Notes under the pieces: generated by a model
The model's database searches: none
What the model saw: only the letters and a program-made list of their open reading frames with translations
Told to the model about the DNA's origin: nothing
Position numbers and translations under genes: made by a program
Source of the DNA: Dehalococcoidia bacterium
GTDB lineage: Bacteria > Chloroflexota > Dehalococcoidia > SM23-28-2 > HRBIN24
DNA: 64,000 nucleotides
NCBI GenBank assembly: GCA_032249735.1
Contig: JAVVHA010000014.1
Span: 1 to 64,000 of the forward strand
Direction: 5' to 3'
In this document: one piece after another, positions 50,770 through 60,066 of the stretch
How positions within the stretch are numbered: position 1 is the first letter of the stretch
How the letters are laid out: every line of letters starts with the position of its first letter

Positions 50770-52143
50770 CTACCTCTCGCTTACCACGCACCGGGTGATG
50801 CGGATATGGGGGGAGCCGTTGGACACCGGCAGGGGCATCTGCCCCCCCTTGCCACAGCCACCGCCTTGGTTGAAGGCCAGGTCCTTGGCCACGGCGTCTA
50901 TGTTCATGAGAGTCTCGAAGACGTTACCACTGAGCTTGACGGGACGCAAGGGCTCGGCGATGCGTCCGTGACGGATCATGTAGGCCTCCCCAGCCGAGAA
51001 GGTGAACATCTCCATACTGGTGGTGCCGCCATACCAGTTGCAGGCGTAGACACCCTCTTTGATATCGGCCAGGAGCTCCTCCAAGGTGGCCTCTCCGGGC
51101 TCGATGTAGGTGTTGGTCATACGGACGATGGGTGGGAAGCGGTAGTCAATGGCGCGGGCGTTGCCAGTGGGCTGCTCCCCCATCTTGGCCGCCGTCTCCC
51201 GGGAGTGGAGACGCCCCACCAGGACCCCTTCGCGAATGAGGTAGGTCTTCTGGGCTGGCACCCCCTCATCGTCGTACTTGAAGCTACCCCTGAGACCGGG
51301 CAGGGCGGCCCCATCCACGATGTTCAGGATGGGGCGGCCGAAGGGACGGCCCAGGACCATCACCTCTCGCAGGCGCTCGTTCTCATATATGTGGTCGGCC
51401 TCCGAGAGGTGGCCGAAGGCCTCGTGGCAGAAGACCCCCGCCAGCACCGGGTCCAGCACCACTGGGTAGACGCCTGGCTTGACGTAGGGGGCGTCGAGAA
51501 GCTCCACCGCCTTTTGGGCCAGGCGGCGCACCTCCCGGTGTAGCCCCTCCACCAGTGAGAAATCGCCTAGGGAGCCCAGGCTGATGCTGGCCTGCTGGAG
51601 GTCGCCGTCGCGGCGGGCAGTGGCGGCGATGCGCACGGTGACATCGATGCGCTCTTGCTGGATGAAGGAGCCCTGGGAGTTGGCGAACATGACCCGCTTG
51701 TGGGAATCGGAGTAGAAGATGGAGGAGGAGGCGATGCCCGGGGTGGACCATATGATGTCCAGATACTCGTCGAGAAGCTCCTTTTTGGCCGCCAAGGGCA
51801 CGAGGCGGGGGTCCTTGACCAGGTGGGGGGGAACGGTGTCCACCACCGGCTCTATCTCCGCCAGGAGGCTGCGCTCGTGGCCCACGAAACGGGCCTGGGC
51901 CACAGCCATCTCCGCCCACCGCCGTAGCTGCGAGGGATCGTTGAAGCTGACGAAGCCCCAGCCGCCGCGGTAGAGGGCCCGCACACAGCCGCCGAAACTG
52001 TGGGTTCGCCCTATCTCCTCCAGATCGCGCCCCCGGTAGGCGATGCGGGTGGCGGCAGTGTCATCGATGCGCACTTCTATGTAGTCTACATCCCACCCCC
52101 GTAGGGAGTCCTCCATCAGCTCGCGAAGGGTGTCTTGGTCCAT
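50770..52143 (-). CDS. TldD-like catalytic subunit of a TldD/TldE metalloprotease, copy 2
   Basis: The 457-residue protein has HEAFGH (about residues 238-243), the zinc-binding HExxxH site, followed by SEADHIYENERL and KYDDEGVPAQKTYLIREG. The C-terminal GGGCGKGGQMPLPVSNGSP contains the conserved cysteine and terminal motif of TldD. Length is close to E. coli TldD (481). Its ATG lies within the last 28 bases of plsY. Together with the next gene it forms the second TldD/TldE pair in the window. Confidence 0.87.
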   Translation of the reverse strand: MDQDTLRELMEDSLRGWDVDYIEVRIDDTAATRIAYRGRDLEEIGRTHSFGGCVRALYRGGWGFVSFNDPSQLRRWAEMAVAQARFVGHERSLLAEIEPVVDTVPPHLVKDPRLVPLAAKKELLDEYLDIIWSTPGIASSSIFYSDSHKRVMFANSQGSFIQQERIDVTVRIAATARRDGDLQQASISLGSLGDFSLVEGLHREVRRLAQKAVELLDAPYVKPGVYPVVLDPVLAGVFCHEAFGHLSEADHIYENERLREVMVLGRPFGRPILNIVDGAALPGLRGSFKYDDEGVPAQKTYLIREGVLVGRLHSRETAAKMGEQPTGNARAIDYRFPPIVRMTNTYIEPGEATLEELLADIKEGVYACNWYGGTTSMEMFTFSAGEAYMIRHGRIAEPLRPVKLSGNVFETLMNIDAVAKDLAFNQGGGCGKGGQMPLPVSNGSPHIRITRCVVSER

Positions 52144-52772
52144 GGCCTTGTCTCCTTCCGGCGCAGCTCCCCTCCTTGCCCCAGCTTGGGCTCGGTGCCT
52201 GTAAGGAGGCGGCGGATGTTGCCCATATGGCGGAGGAGGACGAGGGAGCTAGCCACGCCACCAAATACCACATATGCCCAAGGCGCCTCCCCTGCTAAAG
52301 CGAGGGCCATGAGCACTAGGGCCCCTGCCGGCACCGTCACTAGGGACATGAGGGACATGTACCTGAACGCCAGCACTATAAACAGGCCCATGGCGGCCAA
52401 GCCCGCCGCCATGGGGAACAGGAAGGCGGCATAGACCCCAAAGGAGGTGGCCACCCCCCTGCCACCGCGAAAGCCGATATAGATGGGGAAATCGTGGCCC
52501 AAGATGGCGGCGATGCCCACGGCCACCTGCAGCTCGTGGGAGTGGGTGAGGTGCCAGGTGAGCAGCACCGGTATCCACCCCTTGAGGGCGTCGGCCACCA
52601 TGGTGGCAAGGAAGGCCCGCGGTCCCAGCACCCGCAAGACGTTGGTAGCCCCCGTAGCCCCGCTGCCGTAATCGCGGATATCGATGCCGCGCAGAAGGTA
52701 GCCCAAGAGGTAGCCCGTGGGGATGGCCCCGACCAAATAGCCGCTGATGGCGGCCACCACATAGGCCATCAT
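52116..52772 (-). CDS. plsY: glycerol-3-phosphate acyltransferase PlsY
   Basis: The 218-residue membrane enzyme moves the acyl group of acyl-phosphate to glycerol-3-phosphate, the first step of phospholipid synthesis. It has five helices and the three catalytic loops: SGYLVGAIPTGYLLG with GIDIRDYGSGATGATNVLRVLG, then GHDFPIYIGFRGGRGVATSFG, and a final loop near RHMGNIRRLLTGTE. Its start overlaps der by four bases. Confidence 0.95.
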   Translation of the reverse strand: MMAYVVAAISGYLVGAIPTGYLLGYLLRGIDIRDYGSGATGATNVLRVLGPRAFLATMVADALKGWIPVLLTWHLTHSHELQVAVGIAAILGHDFPIYIGFRGGRGVATSFGVYAAFLFPMAAGLAAMGLFIVLAFRYMSLMSLVTVPAGALVLMALALAGEAPWAYVVFGGVASSLVLLRHMGNIRRLLTGTEPKLGQGGELRRKETRPWTKTPFAS

Positions 52773-54112
52773 CTCTCTCGCTCCCGCCCTCGAAAGACCA
52801 TCTTAACGGCCGTCCCCTCGAACCCAAAGTGGAGACGGATGACGTTTTCGAGAAAGCGCTGATAAGAAAAGTGTAGCAGATGGGGATCGTTGCAGAAGAA
52901 GACGAAGGTGGGGGGCTCCGTCTCCGCCTGGGTGACGTAATAGACCTTGAATGGCCGGGTCCTCTCCGGCGGCGGGTGACGGGCCATGGCCTGCCGAATG
53001 ACCACATTCAGCTGATGAGTGGGGATGCGCATGCGCCGGTTCCTCCCCACCTTTAGCGCCAGGTCCAGGAGAGTCCGCACGTTGAGCCCTGTCTTGGCCG
53101 AGACAAAGGCGATGGGTGCCCAGGAGACGAACCTGAGCCTCTGCTGAACGTGCTGGGTCATGCGCTGCTGCATCTGCTCGGTGTTGGGCAGTAGGTCCCA
53201 CTTGTTGAGGGCGATGATGAGGCCCTTATACGCCTCCGCTACCAGGCCGGCGATATGGGCGTCCTGGGCGGTGATCCCCTCGGTGGCGTCGGTCACCAGC
53301 AGGGCCACCTGACAGCGGGCGATGGCTTCCTTTGCGCGGGCGACGCTGGCCTTTTCCAAACCAGGGCCGATGCGGCCAGGGCGGCGGATGCCGGCCGTGT
53401 CTATGAGGAGGAGGCGATGTCCCTCGTAGTCCAGGGGGGTGTCCAAGGCATCGCGGGTGGTGCCGGGGAGCTCGCTCACCACCGCTCGCTCCTGGCCCAA
53501 TATGGCGTTGAGGAGCAGCGACTTACCCACGTTGGGTCGCCCCACGATGGCCAGGGCCAACTCCTCCCTCTCGGCCGCTGGGGCCGCTACTGTCGGCAGA
53601 AGGGAGGATAGGCGGGCAAGGAGGCATTGGATGCCCAAATTGTGGTAGGCGCTTATAGGGATGGGGTCGCCCAGCCCCAACTCGTAGAACTGGAGGGAGG
53701 CCTCCCGGCGCGCCTCGTTGTCCGCCTTGTTGGCCACCAACAGGATGGGCTTGCCTGTGGCTCGCAACGACTCGGCGATCTCCATGTCGGTGGCTGTGAG
53801 GCCTTGGGCGGCGTCCACCACCATGACCAGCACCTGGGCCTCGGCCACCGCCACCTCTACCTGGCGGCGCACCAGGGCTGTCATGGGCTCCTCAGAGGTG
53901 GGGTCCAGGCCTCCAGTATCCACAAGGGTCACCTTGTGCCCTGCGATCTCCACATCGGCGTAGAGGCGGTCGCGGGTGGTGCCTGGGATATCGGCCACGA
54001 TGGCCTTTCGTTCCCCCACCAGGCGGTTGAAGAGGGTGGACTTGCCCACGTTGGGCCGTCCCACGATAGCCACCACGGTGCTATGGGCCAGGGCGGTGGC
54101 CGGCTCTGTCAT
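52769..54112 (-). CDS. der: ribosome biogenesis GTPase Der (EngA)
   Basis: The 447-residue protein has two tandem GTPase domains with P-loops GRPNVGKST (about 17-25) and GRPNVGKSL (about 190-198). G3 motifs are DTGG and DTAG, and G4 motifs are NKAD and NKWD. A C-terminal KH-like domain follows (RRMRIPTHQLNVVIRQAMARHPPP). It assists 50S subunit assembly. Its start overlaps the stop of the YbbR-repeat gene by four bases. Confidence 0.97.
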   Translation of the reverse strand: MTEPATALAHSTVVAIVGRPNVGKSTLFNRLVGERKAIVADIPGTTRDRLYADVEIAGHKVTLVDTGGLDPTSEEPMTALVRRQVEVAVAEAQVLVMVVDAAQGLTATDMEIAESLRATGKPILLVANKADNEARREASLQFYELGLGDPIPISAYHNLGIQCLLARLSSLLPTVAAPAAEREELALAIVGRPNVGKSLLLNAILGQERAVVSELPGTTRDALDTPLDYEGHRLLLIDTAGIRRPGRIGPGLEKASVARAKEAIARCQVALLVTDATEGITAQDAHIAGLVAEAYKGLIIALNKWDLLPNTEQMQQRMTQHVQQRLRFVSWAPIAFVSAKTGLNVRTLLDLALKVGRNRRMRIPTHQLNVVIRQAMARHPPPERTRPFKVYYVTQAETEPPTFVFFCNDPHLLHFSYQRFLENVIRLHFGFEGTAVKMVFRGRERER

Positions 54113-55368
54113 GGGCGTGTGATGGTCACCTCCACCTCTGCCGGCGTCACTGCTACCAGGGTGGTGCCCTGAGGGGGGAGGACGATGATGGGAAGCCTAT
54201 ACGTCCCTGGCCCCAAGCCTTGCAGCGCCACTTGGGCCGAGATCTGCTGAGGCAAGATGGTGCGCAGAAGGGGTAGGGGGCCTGCAATGGTCACCTGGAC
54301 GAGGGGCGGAAGGCCTCGCACGGTCAGCTCGGGGGCTAGGCCGCGGGGCGCAGGGGCCACCCCGAAGGTGGCCTGGGCCAGGGCTGGCCGTATCCGTACC
54401 GTCACCCGCACGCGGGCATCGCCTTGGACACTCACCCCAGATGGGAGGCGCAGCCTCACTGTGGCTGTGACGTCCTCTCGGGCGTCTGATATGTCCACGG
54501 TCTCAGTCTGTAGGGAGTTGAGGCTGGCCACCGTCTCCTCTGGCCCCGATATGACCATTACCGCTGGCTCAGCTATCACCTCCTCCACGTTGTAGCCGGG
54601 AGCAGGGGTGCCTTTGAGGCGTGGTTCCACTGGCACCAACCTGCCCACCTCGGCGCGGCGGATGGGGACGGTAACGGTGGCGATGGAGGGCTGAAGGGAG
54701 ACCCCTCTTACCACCACCCCCAGCCTATCCTGGGGCTCCAGGGGGACGGCCCGCAGCACCTCGGCCGTGGCGCCCCGGATGTCTACACGGGCCAGGGCCT
54801 TGGCCACCAGGGACACCAGATCGCGGGGGCCGGCCACCATTACCTCCGAAGGCGTCACCTGGGGTAGGGAAGGGGCTAGGCCGGGGGCTGGCTCGCCCGT
54901 TACCATGGCCTCCACCGGCACCGTCTTAGTGAAGAGGGGGACCAGCTCCACCGTCAACTCCGCCGGCACAGCCCCCAACACCCGCAGGCCGCCGCGACTG
55001 GTGCGGGGCTCCAGCTGGACAGGCACCAGGTGCTTACCCTCCCCTAGCCCCGACAGGACCACAAATGCCCGGAAGTCATCTGGCGTCAGCTTGTCCCAGA
55101 CGTCGGCTGCAGCCTGGGCCCGCACCTGCACCCGCGGCAGCTCGCTGGCCAGCGCCAGTCCTTCAGGAAGATTGACTGGCTGCACTGGCACCTCCAAGTC
55201 GGGGATGATGCCCCGCTTGAGATCGTCCTGCTCGCCGCCGGTGAAGAACCAGAGGAGGGTGGCCAGGGCCAGCGAGAGGGCGGCTAGGCCAGCGTTAGCC
55301 CGTAGGGAGGCCATGAGCTTGCCCAACGCTGCTAATGCCTGGGCCCGGCGGCTGCCCATGTCGTCCAT
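54109..55368 (-). CDS. cdaR: CdaR-like YbbR-domain protein
   Basis: The 419-residue protein has one N-terminal membrane helix (LAALSLALATLLWFFT) and a chain of YbbR repeats outside the membrane. The repeats end in typical turns such as VMVAGPRDLVSLV, VMVISGPEETVASL and VQVTIAGPLPLLRTI. It probably regulates the c-di-AMP cyclase encoded just upstream, as CdaR does in Firmicutes. It sits nine bases after cdaA and overlaps der. Confidence 0.9.
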   Translation of the reverse strand: MDDMGSRRAQALAALGKLMASLRANAGLAALSLALATLLWFFTGGEQDDLKRGIIPDLEVPVQPVNLPEGLALASELPRVQVRAQAAADVWDKLTPDDFRAFVVLSGLGEGKHLVPVQLEPRTSRGGLRVLGAVPAELTVELVPLFTKTVPVEAMVTGEPAPGLAPSLPQVTPSEVMVAGPRDLVSLVAKALARVDIRGATAEVLRAVPLEPQDRLGVVVRGVSLQPSIATVTVPIRRAEVGRLVPVEPRLKGTPAPGYNVEEVIAEPAVMVISGPEETVASLNSLQTETVDISDAREDVTATVRLRLPSGVSVQGDARVRVTVRIRPALAQATFGVAPAPRGLAPELTVRGLPPLVQVTIAGPLPLLRTILPQQISAQVALQGLGPGTYRLPIIVLPPQGTTLVAVTPAEVEVTITRP

Positions 55369-55377
55369 GGCTCGATT

Positions 55378-56172
55378 CTAGGAAGGTACCGCCTTGATTT
55401 GTGGCGGGGAGGACAGAAGAAAGCTCCTCAGCACGGCGCGCAGGTGGGAGGCATCTGTCACCGTCAGCATGCGGCCGTTGGCAGCCACGGAGACCTCCCC
55501 TGTTTCCTCCGACACCACCACGCATACGGCGTCGGTGACCTCTGAGAGGCCCAGGGCGGCCCGGTGCCGCAGGCCATGGCCGTCGGTACGCGCCGAGAGG
55601 GGGAGGGTGCAGCCGCACGCCAAGATGCGGTCGCCACGGATGATAACCGCGCCATCGTGTAAGGGGGTGGTAGGTGTGAAGATGCCCTCTAAGAGCTGGC
55701 GGCTCACCAGGGCGTCAAGCCTTATCCCTGTGTCGGCATACTCCTCTAGGCCTGTTCCCCGTTCCAGGACGATGATGGCCCCGTGGCGACGCTGGGAAAG
55801 GGCGAGGGCCGTCTCCGTCACTGCTTCTACCGTCTCAGCCAGGGGGGGGCGGGCGCTCCACGGCCAAAGGCCTGTGCGCCCCAAACGCTCCAGGAAGCGG
55901 CGGATCTCCGGCTGGAAGATCACGGGGATGGCGATGAGGAGGGCGGGAAAGGAGTTGCGCAACACCCATTGCAACACCCGCAGCTCCAGTACCTGGGCCA
56001 AGATGATGACCACCACCACCAGGATGATGGCCCCCCTTAGGAGGGCCATGGCTACTGTCCCCTTCGCCAGTACCAGGACGGCATAGATGATGGCGGCGAT
56101 GGCCAAAATATCTAGGATGCTTGCTGGCTCGAAGCGGTTGAAGGCCTCGTGCAGGGCCTGAGGTAAGCTCAC
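55378..56172 (-). CDS. cdaA: diadenylate cyclase CdaA
   Basis: The 264-residue protein has three N-terminal membrane helices and a DAC domain that makes the messenger c-di-AMP from two ATP. The catalytic motifs DGAVII (in TPLHDGAVIIRGD) and RHRAALGLSE are intact. EIRRFLERLGR precedes the domain, as in other CdaA proteins. The gene overlaps argF by four bases and is followed by cdaR. The cdaA-cdaR order is the same as in Firmicutes. Confidence 0.94.
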   Translation of the reverse strand: MSLPQALHEAFNRFEPASILDILAIAAIIYAVLVLAKGTVAMALLRGAIILVVVVIILAQVLELRVLQWVLRNSFPALLIAIPVIFQPEIRRFLERLGRTGLWPWSARPPLAETVEAVTETALALSQRRHGAIIVLERGTGLEEYADTGIRLDALVSRQLLEGIFTPTTPLHDGAVIIRGDRILACGCTLPLSARTDGHGLRHRAALGLSEVTDAVCVVVSEETGEVSVAANGRMLTVTDASHLRAVLRSFLLSSPPQIKAVPS

Positions 56173-57110
56173 GGCTGCGCCTCCTCGGCCGCTAGCAGCA
56201 GGATGAGGAGGGCCTTTATGGCGTGAGTCTTGTTTTCCGCTTGCTGCCAGACCACCGAGTGTCGCCCTTCTATGACCTCGTCGGTCACCTCCTCTCCCCG
56301 GTGAGCGGGGAGGTTGTGCATGAAGATGGCGTCGGGGCGAGCCAGGGACAGGAGCTGGCTATTTACCTGGAAACCGGCGAACGCCAGGCGACGGGCCTCG
56401 GCCTCCGCTTCCTGCCCCATGCTGACCCATACATCGGTGTAGACCACATCTGCCCCATCCACCGCCTCTTGGGGGCGGGTAAAGGTGGCCACGCTCCCGC
56501 CGCTGGCCTGAGCATGACGGCGTGCCTCCGTCAGCACATCGTCGGGCATCCCGTAGCCGGGAGGGGAAGCGATACGGAAATGCATCCCTGCCATGGCCGC
56601 TGCGAGGCAAAGGGAGCGGGCCACGTTGTTAGCGTCCCCTACGAAGGCCAAGTTCACCCCTTGCAGCTGGCCTTTCACCTCCCAGATGGTCAGGAGGTCT
56701 CCCAAGGCCTGGGTGGGGTGCTCCTGGTCCGAAAGGGCGTTGATGATGGGCACCTTGGCGTAGCGCGCCATTTCCTCCAGGGTGGAATGGGCAAAGGTGC
56801 GCACAGCGATGACGTCCACATGTCGGGCCAGGACACGGACCACATCGCGCACCGGCTCCCTCACCCCCAGGCCCACCTCTTGGGGCGAGAAGTAAAGGCA
56901 ATGGCCCCCCAAGGAGCGCAGGGCCACCTCAAAAGATAGGCGGGTGCGCAAAGAGGGCTTCTCGAAGAGGAGAGCCAGGATGCGTCCGGCAAGGGACGGG
57001 GCGGGCTTGCCGGCCTTCAGCAGGCGCGCTAGTTCCAACGTGGCCATCAAACCTTGGGGGCCTAGGTCGGCCACCGATAGGACATGAAGGCCGCGCAGGT
57101 TCACAGACAT
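56169..57110 (-). CDS. argF: ornithine carbamoyltransferase
   Basis: The enzyme of about 313 residues makes citrulline from ornithine and carbamoyl phosphate. The carbamoyl-phosphate loop reads KPSLRTRLSF (SLRTR in place of STRTR), with HPTQALGD following. The SMG loop is DVWVSMGQE. The segment that is HCLP in most OTCs reads MHNLPAHRGEEV, so the cysteine is Asn. ATG at 57110 is the likely start, with GTG at 57116 as an alternative. A TATACT -10-like box sits so close that the message may have almost no leader. Confidence 0.88.
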   Translation of the reverse strand: MSVNLRGLHVLSVADLGPQGLMATLELARLLKAGKPAPSLAGRILALLFEKPSLRTRLSFEVALRSLGGHCLYFSPQEVGLGVREPVRDVVRVLARHVDVIAVRTFAHSTLEEMARYAKVPIINALSDQEHPTQALGDLLTIWEVKGQLQGVNLAFVGDANNVARSLCLAAAMAGMHFRIASPPGYGMPDDVLTEARRHAQASGGSVATFTRPQEAVDGADVVYTDVWVSMGQEAEAEARRLAFAGFQVNSQLLSLARPDAIFMHNLPAHRGEEVTDEVIEGRHSVVWQQAENKTHAIKALLILLLAAEEAQP

Positions 57111-57196
57111 GGCCACAGCCAGTATAGCATGAGCCCCTTGAGGTAGGTGATGGGCTAAAATGGTGACAAGCTAGCCGGCTGGGGAGGCATAGAGCT

Positions 57197-57721
57197 ATGG
57201 CAGGGCTGTGGGAGCGTTATAGCACGCCTGTCATGGCTGCCCTAGCTGCCCCTTTGCTGGTGGCCTTGGGGTTCTTGCTGGGCCGCCACACCACCAACGC
57301 GCCGCCGCTGGAGTTGGCGCCTTCAGATGTGCGGGTCTACGTCGTCGGGTCCGTTCGCCAGCCCGGTGTCTACGCCCTGTGGGAGGGGGCGCGGTGGATG
57401 GACGCGCTGGAGGCAGCCGGCGGGCCAACGGAGGACGCCGACCTGGAGGCGGTGAACCTGGCACGCCGCGTGCGCGATGAGGACCTCATCGTCATACCCC
57501 GAAGAGGACAGGAGGGCCGATCGGCATTGGTGAACATAAACACCGCCTCTGCCCGCGAGCTGGAGGCCCTGCCGGGCATTGGGCCGGTGCGGGCGGAAGC
57601 CATCGTCCGCTCGCGCCAGGAGGAGGGCCCCTTTCAAAGCATCGATGATTTGGTAACGCGCATGCTAATACCGCGGTCGGTCTTGGAGGACATCAAGGAC
57701 AAGGTGACGGTGGGGCCCTGA
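57197..57721 (+). CDS. comEA: ComEA-like DNA-binding competence protein
   Basis: The 174-residue protein has an N-terminal membrane helix (VMAALAAPLLVALGFLLG). Next comes a SLBB-like domain (DVRVYVVGSVRQPGVYALWEGARWMDALEAAGG) and a C-terminal double helix-hairpin-helix (LVNINTASARELEALPGIGPVRAEAIVRSRQ). It binds double-stranded DNA at the outer face and delivers it to ComEC. comEC follows directly, its frame beginning at the TGA of this gene. Confidence 0.93.
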   Translation: MAGLWERYSTPVMAALAAPLLVALGFLLGRHTTNAPPLELAPSDVRVYVVGSVRQPGVYALWEGARWMDALEAAGGPTEDADLEAVNLARRVRDEDLIVIPRRGQEGRSALVNINTASARELEALPGIGPVRAEAIVRSRQEEGPFQSIDDLVTRMLIPRSVLEDIKDKVTVGP

Positions 57722-57753
57722 GCGCGCTGGGATATCTTGCCCTGGCCTGGCTT

Positions 57754-60039
57754 TTGGGGCTGGCTGCTGCGGCCTGGAGCGATGGCCAGCCCTGGGCGGT
57801 GGTGGCGGCGTCCCTGCTCTGGACGCTTAGCATAGGGTTGTGGCGTGGGAGGGAGGGGCTACTGGTCTTGGCGGGGGTGGTGCTGGTGCTAGCCGCTGGC
57901 TGGCGTTACACCTCTGTCCCTCGCGGCACCTCGAGCGATATTGGCCCTTTGATGGAGGTGGGGCCGGTGCGCCTCCGGGGGGTGGTGGATGCCGAGCCCC
58001 AAGCCCTAGGCAGTGCTGTCCGCTATCGAGTGGCCGTGCGCCATGTGCAGGTGGAGGGAGGGTGGCAAGCGGTACGAGGCCGGGTGCTGGTGACCATGCC
58101 TGCCTCCACATCCTTTCAGTACGGCGACCTGCTTGAGCTGGACGGTGAGCTGCAAGCTCCCCCTTCCTTCCCGGACTTCGATTATCGGGCCTATTTGGCT
58201 AGGCAGGGCATTAGGGCCCTCATGCCCTACCCAAGGGCCCGCTGGCTGGCGGGGGGGATGGGCGACGCCGTGCTGGCTCGCATCGTGGAGCTGCGGGGAC
58301 GGCTTGCCGGAGCCCTTGAGGAGGCCCTGCCGGAGCCGGAGGCCTCTTTGGCCCAAGGTGTCCTGTTGGGGAAAAGGGGGGCCTTGCCCCCCCAGGTGCT
58401 CCAGGACATGGACGCCACCGGGCTTTCACATCTGCTGGCTGCCTCGGGGCAGAACGTGGCCCTCATCGCTGGTGTGACCACCTTAGCCTTGGCCTGGCTA
58501 GTGGGGCGGCGGCAGGCGGCTCTAGTGGGCCTCGCCCTAACCGGGTCCTACGCCTTTCTCGTGGGAGGCAGCCCACCCGTCGTGCGGGCGGCCATCATGG
58601 GTGGGCTCCACGGTCTAGCCTTGTTGGTGGGGAGACCGGGGGGAGGGCTTCAGCCCCTCTTGTTGGCGGGGACAGCCATGACGGCCTGGGACCCTTTGCT
58701 CGCCGACGACCTCTCCTTCCAGCTCAGCTTCGCGTCCACCTTGGGCCTGGTTTGGGCATCTCATCCGTTGCAGTCTCTGGCCTGGCGGTGGCTGGAGGGG
58801 CGGGCTCCTGCGCCAGTGTTGGGCCTCCTATGGCCGTTAATGGGGGTGATGGCCATGACGGTGGCCGCTGTGGCCTTCACCCTGCCCGTAATGGCCCTCA
58901 ACTTCGGACGCCTGTCGACGGTGGCTCTTGTGGCCAATGTGCTGGCGGTGCCGGCCTTTGCTCCCCTGCTCCTTACCTCGGCGGTGGTGGCGGCCCTCGG
59001 GGTGGTCTGGGAGGGGCTGGCTCCCTGGCTAGGTTGGGTGGTGTGGCCCTGGGCTGCCTATATCCTGGGAGTGGCCAAGGCCCTGGCTGCCCTGCCAGGG
59101 GCCGTGGTCTCCCTGCAGAACGTCGGCATGGGACATGTGTTGGCTTATGTGGCAGCTCTGGGGCTGGCGACGCTACTCCTGGTTCGCAAGAGGGAGAGGA
59201 GGGCGGTGGCCCTGGTCCCTCTGCCGGGTCGGGCGCTGGCGATGCTGACCCTGGTCGCCTTGGCGGGGAGTGTGGGCTGGCTATGGGTCTCCCTTCCCCA
59301 TGGCCACCTGTTGCGGGTGGTCTTTATGGACGTGGGGGATGGCGCTGCTGCCCTTATCACCACCCCGGCTGGCCATCGCGTTCTCATCGATGGTGGCCCT
59401 AGTGGGGAAGCCCTCATGGCTGCCCTGGGGCGTAACCTCCCCTTCTGGGAGCGACGTCTTGACCTGGTGGTGGTCACTTGGCCCAAGGCCACCCGCCTAG
59501 GGGGGCTGGTGGAGGCCATGGACCGGTACGAGGTGGGGTGGGTGCTAGCTGCCCCCATGGCCGTAGACACCGCCCTTTTCCGCTCCTTCCAAGAGGCGTC
59601 CCGCAGGCAAGGGGTGGTACAGCGGCGGGGTGTGGCGGGGACCCACGTGTCCATGGGGGAAGCAGCGCTGGAGGTGCTATATCCCCAGGATGAGGGCCCC
59701 ATGGCTTTGAGGATCCGATATGGCACCGTCTCCTTCCTCTTCCTCTCGGACCTGGGGACATGGGAGCAGGAGCAACTCCTGCGGCTCCACAGCCTGAAAG
59801 GAGATGTGGTCCTGCTGCCCCGGGGAGGGAGCGAGGGCTCCCTTGACCCAGTAGTGGCGCGGGAGATGGCGCCCCGGCTGGCCATTCTATCGGTGGGGGG
59901 CGGGGGCCGCAGCCATCGCGACCCCTCACCCGAAACCTTGGCCTTGCTGGAGGGAGCCCAGGTCCTGCGCACCGACCTCCACGGTGACATCGTGGTGGAG
60001 ACGGATGGCCGCCACCTATGGGTGAGGCATGGGCGCTGA
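57754..60039 (+). CDS. comEC: ComEC-like DNA uptake channel, C-terminal MBL domain degenerate
   Basis: The protein has an N-terminal DUF4131/OB-like region (about 1-160), the Competence domain with about ten helices (LSHLLAASGQNVALIAGV is the hallmark), and a metallo-beta-lactamase-like C-terminus from about residue 520. In that domain the usual HxHADH reads TWPKATRLGG and the later HHGS reads PRGGSEGS, so zinc ligands are gone. The frame is open upstream from TTG 57754 through LSALGYLALAWLLG to a CTG at 57718 that overlaps the comEA stop. The true start is uncertain. Confidence 0.85.
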   Translation: MGLAAAAWSDGQPWAVVAASLLWTLSIGLWRGREGLLVLAGVVLVLAAGWRYTSVPRGTSSDIGPLMEVGPVRLRGVVDAEPQALGSAVRYRVAVRHVQVEGGWQAVRGRVLVTMPASTSFQYGDLLELDGELQAPPSFPDFDYRAYLARQGIRALMPYPRARWLAGGMGDAVLARIVELRGRLAGALEEALPEPEASLAQGVLLGKRGALPPQVLQDMDATGLSHLLAASGQNVALIAGVTTLALAWLVGRRQAALVGLALTGSYAFLVGGSPPVVRAAIMGGLHGLALLVGRPGGGLQPLLLAGTAMTAWDPLLADDLSFQLSFASTLGLVWASHPLQSLAWRWLEGRAPAPVLGLLWPLMGVMAMTVAAVAFTLPVMALNFGRLSTVALVANVLAVPAFAPLLLTSAVVAALGVVWEGLAPWLGWVVWPWAAYILGVAKALAALPGAVVSLQNVGMGHVLAYVAALGLATLLLVRKRERRAVALVPLPGRALAMLTLVALAGSVGWLWVSLPHGHLLRVVFMDVGDGAAALITTPAGHRVLIDGGPSGEALMAALGRNLPFWERRLDLVVVTWPKATRLGGLVEAMDRYEVGWVLAAPMAVDTALFRSFQEASRRQGVVQRRGVAGTHVSMGEAALEVLYPQDEGPMALRIRYGTVSFLFLSDLGTWEQEQLLRLHSLKGDVVLLPRGGSEGSLDPVVAREMAPRLAILSVGGGGRSHRDPSPETLALLEGAQVLRTDLHGDIVVETDGRHLWVRHGR

Positions 60040-60066
60040 AGCGCTGGGCGTCTATACTTTCATATT

